In this document: in pieces, positions 49,657 to 58,479 of the stretch | Layout: every line of letters starts with the position of its first letter | How positions within the stretch are numbered: the first letter of the stretch is position 1 | The notes under the pieces: generated by a model | Database searches by the model: none | What the model was told of the DNA's origin: nothing | What the model saw: the letters and a program-made list of their open reading frames with translations, nothing else | Source of the DNA: Serratia liquefaciens | GTDB taxonomy: Bacteria > Pseudomonadota > Gammaproteobacteria > Enterobacterales > Enterobacteriaceae | DNA length: 64,000 nucleotides | Assembly: GCF_027594825.1 (NCBI RefSeq) | Contig: NZ_CP088930.1 | Span: forward strand, 2,045,019-2,109,018 | Reading direction: 5' to 3' | Program-made: the position numbers and the translations under genes

Positions 49657-51036
49657 ATGGATGGTCAACAGCATGGCGACCAGCTGAAGCGCGGCCTGAA
49701 AAACCGCCATATTCAGCTCATTGCTCTAGGGGGCGCTATCGGTACCGGGCTATTTCTCGGGATCGCGCAAACAATAAAAATGGCCGGTCCTTCGGTCATT
49801 CTCGGCTATGCCATTGGCGGCTTTATCGCATTTCTGATCATGCGCCAACTGGGTGAAATGGTAGTGGAAGAGCCGGTTGCCGGCTCCTTTAGCCACTTCG
49901 CCTATAAGTACTGGGGCAATTTCGCCGGTTTTGCGTCCGGCTGGAACTACTGGGTGCTGTACGTGCTGGTGGCGATGGCGGAACTGACCGCGGTCGGTAT
50001 CTATGTGCAGTACTGGTGGCCGGAGATCCCGACCTGGGTATCGGCGGCGGTGTTCTTCCTGGCCATCAACGCCATCAACCTGGCGAATGTGAAGGTCTAC
50101 GGCGAGATGGAATTCTGGTTCGCCATCATCAAAGTCGTGGCGATTATCGGCATGATCGTGTTCGGTGCCTACCTGCTGTTCAGCGGCATGGGCGGCCCGG
50201 AAGCGACCGTGACCAACCTGTGGGCACAGGGCGGGTTCTTCCCGAACGGCATCATGGGGCTGGTGATGGCGATGGCGGTGATCATGTTCTCGTTCGGTGG
50301 GCTCGAGCTGGTGGGCATTACCGCCGCAGAGGCCGACAACCCGCAGAAAAGCATCCCTAAAGCCACTAACCAGGTAATCTACCGTATCCTGCTGTTCTAT
50401 ATCGGCTCTCTGACCATTTTGCTGTCGCTGTACCCTTGGGGCAAAGTGGTGGAAGGCGGCAGCCCGTTCGTGCTGATCTTCCACGCGCTGAACAGCAACC
50501 TGGTAGCAACGGTGCTGAACGTCGTGGTGTTGACCGCCGCGCTGTCGGTGTATAACAGCTGCGTTTACTGCAACAGCCGCATGCTGTACGGCTTGGCGAA
50601 ACAAGGCAACGGTCCGAAGAGCCTGCTGAAGGTCGATGGCCGCGGCGTACCTGTCATTGCCATCGCCGTCTCCGCCACGGCCACGGCGTTCTGCGTGCTG
50701 ATTAACTACCTGATCCCCGGTCGCGCATTCGAACTGCTGATGGCGCTGGTGGTCTCTGCACTGGTGATCAACTGGGCGATGATCAGCCTGGCACACCTGA
50801 AGTTCCGCGCCGCCAAGAACCGCGAAGGCGTAGAGCCGAAGTTCAAAGCCTTCTGGTATCCGTTCAGCAACTACCTGTGCCTGGTGTTTATGGCCGGTAT
50901 CCTGGTGATCATGTACCTGACGCCGGGCATTCAAATCTCGGTGTTGCTGATCCCGGTCTGGGTGGCCATTTTGGCCATTGGCTATATCGTCAAGCAACGC
51001 AGCCAACGTGCAATGAGCGCAACCAGCCGCAGCTAG
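49657..51036 (+). CDS. aroP: Aromatic amino acid transporter AroP
   Basis: Inner-membrane permease of the amino acid-polyamine-organocation family for Phe, Tyr and Trp. 459 residues with about 12 transmembrane helices; the conserved GGAIGTGLFLG loop in helix 1 and EEPVAGSFSHFAYKYWG follow it. Start ATG 49657 gives MDGQQHGDQLKRGLKNRH, close to E. coli; TTG 49654 is possible. Next to pdhR as in E. coli. Confidence 0.95.
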   Translation: MDGQQHGDQLKRGLKNRHIQLIALGGAIGTGLFLGIAQTIKMAGPSVILGYAIGGFIAFLIMRQLGEMVVEEPVAGSFSHFAYKYWGNFAGFASGWNYWVLYVLVAMAELTAVGIYVQYWWPEIPTWVSAAVFFLAINAINLANVKVYGEMEFWFAIIKVVAIIGMIVFGAYLLFSGMGGPEATVTNLWAQGGFFPNGIMGLVMAMAVIMFSFGGLELVGITAAEADNPQKSIPKATNQVIYRILLFYIGSLTILLSLYPWGKVVEGGSPFVLIFHALNSNLVATVLNVVVLTAALSVYNSCVYCNSRMLYGLAKQGNGPKSLLKVDGRGVPVIAIAVSATATAFCVLINYLIPGRAFELLMALVVSALVINWAMISLAHLKFRAAKNREGVEPKFKAFWYPFSNYLCLVFMAGILVIMYLTPGIQISVLLIPVWVAILAIGYIVKQRSQRAMSATSRS

Positions 51037-51052
51037 TTCACGTCAAAAACAA

Positions 51053-51086
51053 AATGGCCCGCAGTGCGAAACTGCGGGCCATTTTT
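51053..51086. terminator. Bidirectional terminator between aroP and the cytochrome c gene
   Basis: AAATGGCCCGCAGT pairs with ACTGCGGGCCATTT, with T-runs on both strands. Confidence 0.92.
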
Positions 51087-51101
51087 TTAACCTGGCTTAA
51101 G

Positions 51102-52340
51102 CTACTTCTTGCGCAGCGCCTTCACCTGCTCAGCGGTGATATCCGCCGGCAAGCCTCCCCAGGTTACGCGCAGATAGTTCACCAACTCCGCCACTTGCGC
51201 ATCGTCCAGACGTTCGCCAAAGGCCGGCATGCTCTGCATGCTTTCACCGTTGGGGAATTGCTGCGCCGGTAAACCGTCCAGCACCGAGACAATCAGATTC
51301 TTGGCGTCCGGCTGGCGCAGCGTGGCGTTATCGCGCATCGCCACCGCCACGTGTGGTTTACCCTCACCTTCCCTAGCATGGCAGCCGGAGCACTGATCCA
51401 GATAGCTGATGCGTCCGGCATCGCTGCCTTGGCCGAGTTTAACCGGCACTGCAGCAGGCGGCTGTTCCCCCATCAGATAGGTCGCCAGTGCTTGATGATC
51501 TTCCGGCGTCAGATGACGGGTGCTGAGATCCACCACCATGTGCATCTCACTGAACGCAGATCCCTGAGGTGCCATGCCGGTCGCCAGGAAACGGTTCAGG
51601 TCATCCGGCGTCCAGCCGCGCTGGGCCAATCCGTGCGGCGTGATATCCGGTGCCATAAAGCGCCCCAAATCGCCCCCCTGCATCGGCTTGCCAAGATTCA
51701 TCTGCCCCAGCATGCCGCGTGGCGTATGGCATTCCCCGCAGTGACCCAGCGTATCCGCCAGGTAACGGCCGCGTTGCCACTGCGCCGAATTGCCTTGTGA
51801 ACTGTTTGGCAACGGCTCCTGGCTGCGGAACAGCAGGTTCCAACCGATCAGCGCCATGCGTTGGTTAAACGGGAACGGCATGTTGTTTTCCGGAATGGCG
51901 ACGTCCACCGCCGGGCGGGTCATCAGATAGGCGTAGATGTCATCAGCATCCTGGCGTGAAATGCCTTTATACGAGGTATAAGGCATCGCCGGGTACAGAT
52001 GGCGGCCGCCCGGTGCCACGCCCTGAGTCAGCGCCAGGAAGAAGTCGTCCCGGGTCCAGCGGCCAATGCCATGATCGGCCGAAGGCGTCAGGTTGCTGCC
52101 ATAGATAGTGCCGAACGGCGTCTCCAGCGGATAGCCGCCGGCCAAGGGGGCACCGCCGCTGGCGGTATGGCAGGCGGCACAGTCGGCGGCCTGCGCCAGA
52201 TAGCGACCGCGAGCAACCTGTTCAGTGCTGGCGGTCACCTGCTGCACCGGCCCATCGTAGCGGCGGTTTTCCCGCCACCACAGCACGGCGATGACGATAA
52301 TGACCACCAGCAGGATCAACAGAGCGAGACGTTTTTTCAT
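51102..52340 (-). CDS. Three-haem cytochrome c, electron acceptor of a molybdenum hydroxylase
   Basis: 412 residues with a hydrophobic N-terminal anchor (RLALLILLVVIIVIAVLWW, about 4-22) and three CxxCH haem motifs: CAACH, CGECH and CSGCH. Resembles cytochrome subunits of membrane-bound alcohol and aldehyde/isoquinoline dehydrogenases. Third gene of an operon with the 2Fe-2S and Mo subunits, overlapping by 4 bases. Inferred role: pass electrons from the periplasmic enzyme to the respiratory chain. Confidence 0.88.
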   Translation of the reverse strand: MKKRLALLILLVVIIVIAVLWWRENRRYDGPVQQVTASTEQVARGRYLAQAADCAACHTASGGAPLAGGYPLETPFGTIYGSNLTPSADHGIGRWTRDDFFLALTQGVAPGGRHLYPAMPYTSYKGISRQDADDIYAYLMTRPAVDVAIPENNMPFPFNQRMALIGWNLLFRSQEPLPNSSQGNSAQWQRGRYLADTLGHCGECHTPRGMLGQMNLGKPMQGGDLGRFMAPDITPHGLAQRGWTPDDLNRFLATGMAPQGSAFSEMHMVVDLSTRHLTPEDHQALATYLMGEQPPAAVPVKLGQGSDAGRISYLDQCSGCHAREGEGKPHVAVAMRDNATLRQPDAKNLIVSVLDGLPAQQFPNGESMQSMPAFGERLDDAQVAELVNYLRVTWGGLPADITAEQVKALRKK

Positions 52341-52891
52341 TGCGCCGTCTCCTTCAGCAGGCCCGGAGTTTTCAGCACCACGTCACGAACCGCTTCGTAG
52401 TAACGGACATAGCCGGTACAGCGGCAGATATGGCTGTCCAGCGCCTGTTCAATGGCGTCTTCCAACTGCTCGCGGGCGATGGGTTCGCGCTTGAGTTTTT
52501 CCACAAAGATGGTGGCGGCGTTGACAAAGCCCGGCGTGCAGTAGCCGCACTGGAAGCTGTAATGCTTGAGAAACGCCTGCTGGATAGGTGACAACTCCAC
52601 CACTTCGCCCTGCGCGTCCACCTTGGCATGCCCCTCGACGGTGCGGACTTTCTTGCCGCTGAAAAAGTGTGCGCCGGTAATACAGGTACGCACTTCTTCA
52701 CTGGTGCCGCTGGGGTGATCGACAATCGCTACGCAGGCGTGGCAGATACCCTGCCCGCAGCCAAGCCGCGAGCCGGTCAGGTCGAGATACTCGTGCAGGA
52801 AATCGATCATCATCAGCCCTTCCGGTACGTCGATCGGGCCGTATTGCTTATCGTTGATGGTCAGGGAAATCGGCTGGGTTTTGATGCTCAT
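52337..52891 (-). CDS. 2Fe-2S small subunit of a xanthine dehydrogenase-family hydroxylase
   Basis: 184 residues with two 2Fe-2S clusters: a plant-ferredoxin type (GCGQGICHACVAIVD) and the helical type (CGYCTPG and CRCTGY). Isoquinoline 1-oxidoreductase alpha-like (IorA/YagT family). No signal peptide is visible, so export probably occurs by hitchhiking with the Tat-bearing large subunit. Overlaps both neighbours by 4 bases. Confidence 0.92.
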   Translation of the reverse strand: MSIKTQPISLTINDKQYGPIDVPEGLMMIDFLHEYLDLTGSRLGCGQGICHACVAIVDHPSGTSEEVRTCITGAHFFSGKKVRTVEGHAKVDAQGEVVELSPIQQAFLKHYSFQCGYCTPGFVNAATIFVEKLKREPIAREQLEDAIEQALDSHICRCTGYVRYYEAVRDVVLKTPGLLKETAQ

Positions 52892-55677
52892 TGTAATACC
52901 TCACGAATATTTTCTGCACGGACGGGCAAATCACGGAAACGGTGGCCAGTGGCGTCGGCGATGGCGTTGACCAAGGCCGCGACCACCGGGATCATCACCA
53001 CTTCGGCCATGCCTTTGGGCGGATCGGTTTCCGACAGCGCAGGCAGGATGTCATCGGTCTGCTTCCAGACCGCCACATCGCTGGCGCGTGGCAGGTGGTA
53101 ACGATTAAAGTTCCAGGTGCCGTTACCGGGCCCGTCTTCGTACAGCGGTAAATATTCGTGCAGCGCATGACCAATCCCCATCGCCAAGCCGCCTTGCAAC
53201 TGGCCGGAAACCAGTTCCGGCACAATCAGGTTGCCGCACTCCATGATCGAATGGTGATTCAGCAGTTCTACCTGGCCGGTGGCGATATCCACCGCCACTT
53301 CCGCCAGGGTGCCGACGGCACTGTAATAGGTCACCGCCGCGTTATTGCGTTGGGTCGGGGGATAATAGGCCTGATTGCGCGGCAGCGTTTTGAACTCGCC
53401 GCCGGCGTGGCGTACAGCCAGGCCATCAATCGGCAGGCGTTCGCTGTTGCCGCTCAGGGTAAACTCCGCTTCCGCCCACTGCCAGCGGTTGAACACGTGT
53501 ACCGCTGCACCGGCGATCCCGCCCATCTGGTAAAGTTGTTTTGCCAGCCGCTCCAGGCTCAACACCTCCATACCGGCAGCGGTCAATCCCCCCTCCACCC
53601 AACGCGCATCCTCTCGGCGCACCACCAAAGGCGCCGCCTGACCGCCGCCGATGCCGGATTGCCAAATCGCCATCGCCGCCGGCCACAGGCCATGATCGAA
53701 TATCAGCCGTGCCGCTTCTCGCGTACTGTGGGAGAAATAATATGCCGAGTTGCTGGCGCTGGAAGGTGAGCAGTAGCTTGGCGTCCAGGCCGGATTGGTT
53801 TGCAACCGATCCTGATCGGCCTGCGACATAATGTAGGGATCGCCGCTGGTGACCATCGGCAACACTGACCAGTCGGTCACCGAGAAGTGAGCCTCGTCCG
53901 CCGGTTTGCCCAGCCACTGTGCGCACAACACCGACTGTGAAGTCGACATGCCGGTGCCCATCTCGGCACCGCTGTGATGCAGCATAATGCGCCCGTCTTC
54001 TCCCAGCTCGACGCGGGCGAATGAAGTCTCGGCACCGGTACCGAAGTCTTTTTGCACGCAGCCAAAGCCTACGCCATAGCGTTTGCCCGGGTGCTGGCTT
54101 TCAAACTCCGTCTTGCGCTTGGCGCGTTGCAGCCACATCTCATGCTTCGCCGCCTTCTCCAGCACTTCATCGGCGCGAATAGCCCCGGCAGGAATGGCCC
54201 CCTGAGTATTTTTCATGCCGGATTTCAGCACGTTGCGCAAACGGAATTCAATCGGATCAATCTTCAGTTCGGCAGCCAGCTCATCGACCATCATTTCGGT
54301 GGCGGCCATGCTTTGCAGCGTGCCGTAACCCCGTGCCGACCCCGCGTCGATGGCGCGCGAAGCCAGCCCCACCGCAGACAAATCGCTTTTCGGGAAGTAA
54401 TAGATCGACTGTGCCGCGGTCGCCGCCACCATCACCACCGAAGGCGTAAAGTTGCTGCGGCCGCCGCCGTCTGCCGTCATCTCGCCGTGAAATGACTGCA
54501 GTACGCCGGTTTGGCGGTTTACCGCAATGCGGTAATTCATGTCGAAGGCATGACGTTTCAGCGCAGTCTGGAACTGTTCGAAACGGTCATTGGCCAGCCG
54601 AACCGGGTGCCCGTCGCCGTACATCGCCGCCACCGCGCCGTAATACGGGAAGTTAAAGTGATCTTTCGAGCCGTAACCGACGGTGTAGCAAGGGTGCAGA
54701 ATCAGCTGTTTAACCGGCGGATTACGTTTTGCCAGCATGCGCGGCATTTCATCGGCCACTTCCTGCGGCGATTGAGTCGGCACCACCAGATGCAGCGTTT
54801 GCGTCTCGGCGTCGAACCAGCCGTTGGCGTTGTCCGGCTCCAGCGCGGAGGTGTCGACGGACTGCGTGGTGTAGCGGCGTGACATCACCAGCCACTCGTC
54901 CGGCGGCGTTTTCAACTCATCGGCAATCATGCCGGCGTAGTACATCCCTTCCTGATCCAGCTTGCCGCCTTCGCGCCCTTCCGGCCAGACCGGCAGGTGT
55001 TTCTTCATCGAAACCGGGAAGATCGGGGTATCTTTCAGGCTGGAAAAACGGTCGTCATCGAACGGCTTGTCTCCGCCCACCCGCACATAGCGGAAAGTGC
55101 CCCAAGGGTCACGCTGCAGCGGACCGGTTTGCGCCCCGTATTTAATCGTGCCTTCGCGGAATTTCAGCTTGTCTTTGGCGAAGCGGAAACGGGCAAAGTC
55201 GTGATAAATCAGGATTGCCACGGCCTGGCCCAGGTAAGCCGGGGTTTTGCCAATCGGCAGCAGCATGTCGTCACCGTAAAATGCCGGGAAGGCCAGACCG
55301 TCGCGCGCCAAATCCTCGGCGGTTACCAGCCGATCGGGTTGCAGGTCGTCGCCCAGCAAGGAGAGATCGATGCCTTCGAACAGCTTGTCAGCTTGAGTGA
55401 CACGCAAAATAAAGGCGTGCGCCTGCTGCTGTGGCCAGTGCGGCATATCCACCGCGCGAATATCACGGGCAAAGACCTTCTGCCCCATGACTTTGGCACG
55501 GCCATCGATACGAAAACGTATGCGTTTCTCATGGGCATCCCAGTTCGGGGACTGGAGGATCTTTTGCTCAAACAGCGCGGCATAGGCGCGGCTGTACAGA
55601 GGCGCGAGGTACACGGAGACCCCCGCTATCACGGCGCTTTTGATAAAGCGACGCCGCGACGGGTTGAAATTGCTCAT
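52888..55677 (-). CDS. Molybdopterin-binding large subunit, isoquinoline 1-oxidoreductase beta-like
   Basis: 929-residue aldehyde oxidase/xanthine dehydrogenase superfamily enzyme. Tat signal SRRRFIKSAVIAGVSVYL with cleavage near AYA. The fused molybdopterin-binding halves show GYGSKDHFNFPYYGA, GARGYGT-like SARGYGTLQS and the catalytic Glu in PPKGMAEVVMIP. Substrate cannot be told from sequence; aldehydes or N-heterocycles are likely. First gene of a three-gene operon, divergent from MobA/XdhC-like maturation genes. Confidence 0.9.
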   Translation of the reverse strand: MSNFNPSRRRFIKSAVIAGVSVYLAPLYSRAYAALFEQKILQSPNWDAHEKRIRFRIDGRAKVMGQKVFARDIRAVDMPHWPQQQAHAFILRVTQADKLFEGIDLSLLGDDLQPDRLVTAEDLARDGLAFPAFYGDDMLLPIGKTPAYLGQAVAILIYHDFARFRFAKDKLKFREGTIKYGAQTGPLQRDPWGTFRYVRVGGDKPFDDDRFSSLKDTPIFPVSMKKHLPVWPEGREGGKLDQEGMYYAGMIADELKTPPDEWLVMSRRYTTQSVDTSALEPDNANGWFDAETQTLHLVVPTQSPQEVADEMPRMLAKRNPPVKQLILHPCYTVGYGSKDHFNFPYYGAVAAMYGDGHPVRLANDRFEQFQTALKRHAFDMNYRIAVNRQTGVLQSFHGEMTADGGGRSNFTPSVVMVAATAAQSIYYFPKSDLSAVGLASRAIDAGSARGYGTLQSMAATEMMVDELAAELKIDPIEFRLRNVLKSGMKNTQGAIPAGAIRADEVLEKAAKHEMWLQRAKRKTEFESQHPGKRYGVGFGCVQKDFGTGAETSFARVELGEDGRIMLHHSGAEMGTGMSTSQSVLCAQWLGKPADEAHFSVTDWSVLPMVTSGDPYIMSQADQDRLQTNPAWTPSYCSPSSASNSAYYFSHSTREAARLIFDHGLWPAAMAIWQSGIGGGQAAPLVVRREDARWVEGGLTAAGMEVLSLERLAKQLYQMGGIAGAAVHVFNRWQWAEAEFTLSGNSERLPIDGLAVRHAGGEFKTLPRNQAYYPPTQRNNAAVTYYSAVGTLAEVAVDIATGQVELLNHHSIMECGNLIVPELVSGQLQGGLAMGIGHALHEYLPLYEDGPGNGTWNFNRYHLPRASDVAVWKQTDDILPALSETDPPKGMAEVVMIPVVAALVNAIADATGHRFRDLPVRAENIREVLQ

Positions 55678-55881
55678 AAAAAGTCCTTTGCATCTTTATT
55701 GTAGTTTTGTGTTCAGCGGTGGTGTTGCGCAAACGCTGACGACCTTGCCGTAGACGTCATAAGCATATGCTTATAACCAAAATTATGTGATGATTAACAT
55801 GCGATTTTCAATAAAAATACATCTCAACAACACATATTTTTAGTAAGGTAATTAGACGTTGCGCAAATTCGGGCGGGTAAG

Positions 55882-56466
55882 ATGACAACAGGCATAGTGA
55901 TCGCCGCTGCCGGACGTGGAGAACGCTTCTCTCAGGCCGGTGGCGCAGGCAATAAATTAAATGCCGAGTTTGCGGATGCCGCTGGCCGCCAACGTTCGCT
56001 GTTTGAACAGACGCTGCGTCAAGCGTTGGCGTCCGGCCTGCCAATATGGGTGGTCACCCGACCGGACAACCACCCGGTACAACAGATTTGCGCCGCCTAT
56101 CAGGTTCCGGTCACGCTGCTGGCCAGCGACGGTCTTGGCGATTCCATTGCCGCCGGCGTTAACGCCACGCCGCACTGGCAAGGCTGGTTGGTTCATTTGG
56201 CGGATATGCCGTTCGTCATCCCGGCGGTTTTCCAGCAGGTAGCCAACGCGTTGCAGCACCACGCCATTGTCCGCCCCCGTTTTGAGCAACAGCCGGGTCA
56301 TCCGGTTGGGTTTTCCGCTCTATTGCGCAAACAACTGAGCCAATTACGTGGCGATAATGGCGCACGCAATCTGCTTAAAGAGCAGGCGGTACACTGGCTT
56401 TATCTTGATCAACCCACCGTGGTGCAGGATATAGATCTTCCGTCGCAGCTACCGGTCAGCGAGTAA
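55882..56466 (+). CDS. MobA/MocA-like molybdenum cofactor nucleotidyltransferase
   Basis: 194 residues with an N-terminal nucleotide-binding loop (IVIAAAGRGERFSQAGG) and the HLADMPFVIP motif that carries the metal-binding Asp, as in MobA/MocA transferases. Probably makes the CDP- or GDP-form of the cofactor for the neighbouring hydroxylase. The usual LAGG loop is divergent, so specificity for CTP or GTP is uncertain. xdhC-like gene follows after 7 bases. Confidence 0.8.
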   Translation: MTTGIVIAAAGRGERFSQAGGAGNKLNAEFADAAGRQRSLFEQTLRQALASGLPIWVVTRPDNHPVQQICAAYQVPVTLLASDGLGDSIAAGVNATPHWQGWLVHLADMPFVIPAVFQQVANALQHHAIVRPRFEQQPGHPVGFSALLRKQLSQLRGDNGARNLLKEQAVHWLYLDQPTVVQDIDLPSQLPVSE

Positions 56467-56473
56467 CTCATCT

Positions 56474-57520
56474 ATGCAACATCTCGATATCACCGTGGTC
56501 AGCCAGGCGATAAACTGGCTGAAACAACAACCGGTGTGGCTGTGCACCGTGCTAAGCACTTACGGCTCCTCACCGCGATCGCCGGGGGCGCTGTTGGCCG
56601 CCACGCAGGACGGGCATTATTGCGGCTCGCTGTCCGGGGGATGCGTGGAAGAAGACTTTCTGCGGCGCCTGGCGGCCGGGGAGTATCAGGCTGCCAGCCA
56701 GGTCATTCGTTACGGTGAGGGCGGTCTGGAGCCCAACGTGGCGCTGCCCTGCGGCGGCGTGCTGGAGGTGCTGATTGAGTATTTGCCGGCAGGCGACGAG
56801 AGCATCGATTACCTGACAACCCTCGCCGGCGCGCTAAACGGACACCATGCGCTGGTCAAACGCCTCACCCTGCCGGATGCCTGCGGCAGCCTGACATTGA
56901 CCGATTTCGCCAGTGCGACCCAGGTGGAACGCCGCGGTCCGCAAATTACCCTGCATATTGCCGCGGCCCCGCGTTTGCTGATCGCCGGTCTGTCCAGCGT
57001 GGCATTGTACTGTGCCGATTTCGCCAGTTCGCTGGGGTTTGAAGTGTTGGTGTGCGAGAACCGTCCGGAGGCGCTGGAAAATTTCGCCCTGCAGTTGAGA
57101 TCCAACGTAACGCTACTGCGTCAGTTTCCGGCCAAGTTTATTGAAGACGGCGGCTGTCACGCCAATACCGCAATTGTCGCGCTGACTCACGATCCCCGCA
57201 TGGACGATCTGACGCTAATGGAAGCTATCCATACTCCGGCGTTTTATATCGGCGCCATGGGATCGTTGCGCAACAGCGCGCGTCGTCGCCAACGCCTGCA
57301 GCAGATTGCCGAATTCAGCCCGCAAGAGCTGGAGCGAATTCATGCCCCGATTGGCCTGCCGCTCGGCAGCAAGACCCCGGCTGAAATCGCGCTGGCAGTG
57401 ATGGCAGATATCGTGCAGCAAAAGAACCGCTCTGCCACCACGCTCAGTCAAGGGGAGTCACTGGCACCAGGTGTTGGAGCTCAAGATGCAGCTCCTCCCG
57501 CTCATTTAGCGAATAGTTGA
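56474..57520 (+). CDS. XdhC/CoxI family molybdenum enzyme maturation protein
   Basis: 348 residues. N-terminal XdhC/CoxI domain with STYGSSPRSPGALLA and GSLSGGCVEEDF; C-terminal Rossmann-like domain ending FYIGAMGSLRNSARRRQRL. Family members bind and sulfurate or insert the cofactor into hydroxylases. Likely serves the divergent enzyme operon. Its last 77 bases overlap the 3' end of the regulator on the other strand. Confidence 0.88.
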   Translation: MQHLDITVVSQAINWLKQQPVWLCTVLSTYGSSPRSPGALLAATQDGHYCGSLSGGCVEEDFLRRLAAGEYQAASQVIRYGEGGLEPNVALPCGGVLEVLIEYLPAGDESIDYLTTLAGALNGHHALVKRLTLPDACGSLTLTDFASATQVERRGPQITLHIAAAPRLLIAGLSSVALYCADFASSLGFEVLVCENRPEALENFALQLRSNVTLLRQFPAKFIEDGGCHANTAIVALTHDPRMDDLTLMEAIHTPAFYIGAMGSLRNSARRRQRLQQIAEFSPQELERIHAPIGLPLGSKTPAEIALAVMADIVQQKNRSATTLSQGESLAPGVGAQDAAPPAHLANS

Positions 57521-58310
57521 ACATCGTCAGGTCAGGCCCTTCCCGGCGGGCCAGGCCAAGTTGCGGCAAGACCTGAGTGTACATCTGGACGATATGATCG
57601 TTCAGGGCCACCGGCTTGCCGGCATAGCAAAAACGACAAAAATCACCGGAGATATCCGGCAGCGCTTCAAGCCCGGCATCGTCACTGACCGGGCAGTCCG
57701 CCGCTACCCCCAGGGTGTAATCTACCCGCACTCTTTCCCCATCCGGCACAAACTGGGCCAGCGAATAGGTCAATGCCGGGCGCCCGCCCAGCAGGGCATA
57801 GAACGTCTCTTTTATTTTGCTGCGGATGGGAAGGTGCGACTTATCCAGATCGGTAATATCCAGATGGTAAGGGTAACTCTTCCCGCGGATAGCATACTGC
57901 CCCTTGGCGACCTTGACGCGATCGACCTTGATATCACCCGGCTGATTCACCGACAGCGAGCGAACCAGATGGCTGAAGTCCTGTTTACGCGCATGGCGAT
58001 AAACACTGGGAGATTCGGCAAAGTGCTTTTTGAAGCAGCGAGAAAAGGTTTGTTGGTTATCGAATTGATATTCAATAGAAATATCAAGAATGCTTTTTTG
58101 CGTATAACGCAAGGCGAAAGCGGCGAGGTACAAGCGGCGTGCGCGAATATAGGAAGCCAGCGACAAACTGGTCTGCTTTTTGAACATTCGCTGCAGATAC
58201 CATTTCGAGTAGCCTGATTTGGCAGAAACGATATCCAATGACAAGGGATTGGTTAGGTTGTCTTCAATCCAGACCAGCAATTCCCTGATATGACTTTCCT
58301 GCGTTTCCAT
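57444..58310 (-). CDS. Rob/MarA-family transcriptional regulator
   Basis: 288 residues: AraC-type DNA-binding domain at the N-terminus (about 8-105, SGYSKWYLQRMFKKQT and FDNQQTFSRCFKKHF) and a C-terminal GyrI/Rob-like ligand domain. The arrangement matches E. coli Rob (289 residues), which controls multidrug and superoxide genes, but identity with rob itself is not certain. The gene runs convergent to and overlaps the XdhC-like gene by 77 bases. Confidence 0.85.
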   Translation of the reverse strand: METQESHIRELLVWIEDNLTNPLSLDIVSAKSGYSKWYLQRMFKKQTSLSLASYIRARRLYLAAFALRYTQKSILDISIEYQFDNQQTFSRCFKKHFAESPSVYRHARKQDFSHLVRSLSVNQPGDIKVDRVKVAKGQYAIRGKSYPYHLDITDLDKSHLPIRSKIKETFYALLGGRPALTYSLAQFVPDGERVRVDYTLGVAADCPVSDDAGLEALPDISGDFCRFCYAGKPVALNDHIVQMYTQVLPQLGLARREGPDLTMFNYSLNEREELHLELQHLVPVTPLD

Positions 58311-58440
58311 GAGTTTGCCGAACCTTCTGTTCCAAATATGCCTTTATGCGCGTATTAGTGCTTTGCGCGTAGGGTATACAGGTTAAAACATGGCGTCCAG
58401 CGGGCTACAGTAATTTACACAGGGGTTGATAAAACCTGAA

Positions 58441-58468
58441 ATTTGCCGCCCCACTGCGGGCGGCAAAT
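58441..58468 (-). terminator. Terminator of class I fumarase
   Basis: ATTTGCCGCC pairs with GGCGGCAAAT; the reverse strand continues TTTCAGG. Weak U-run. Confidence 0.7.
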
Positions 58469-58479
58469 CCTTTCGGCGG

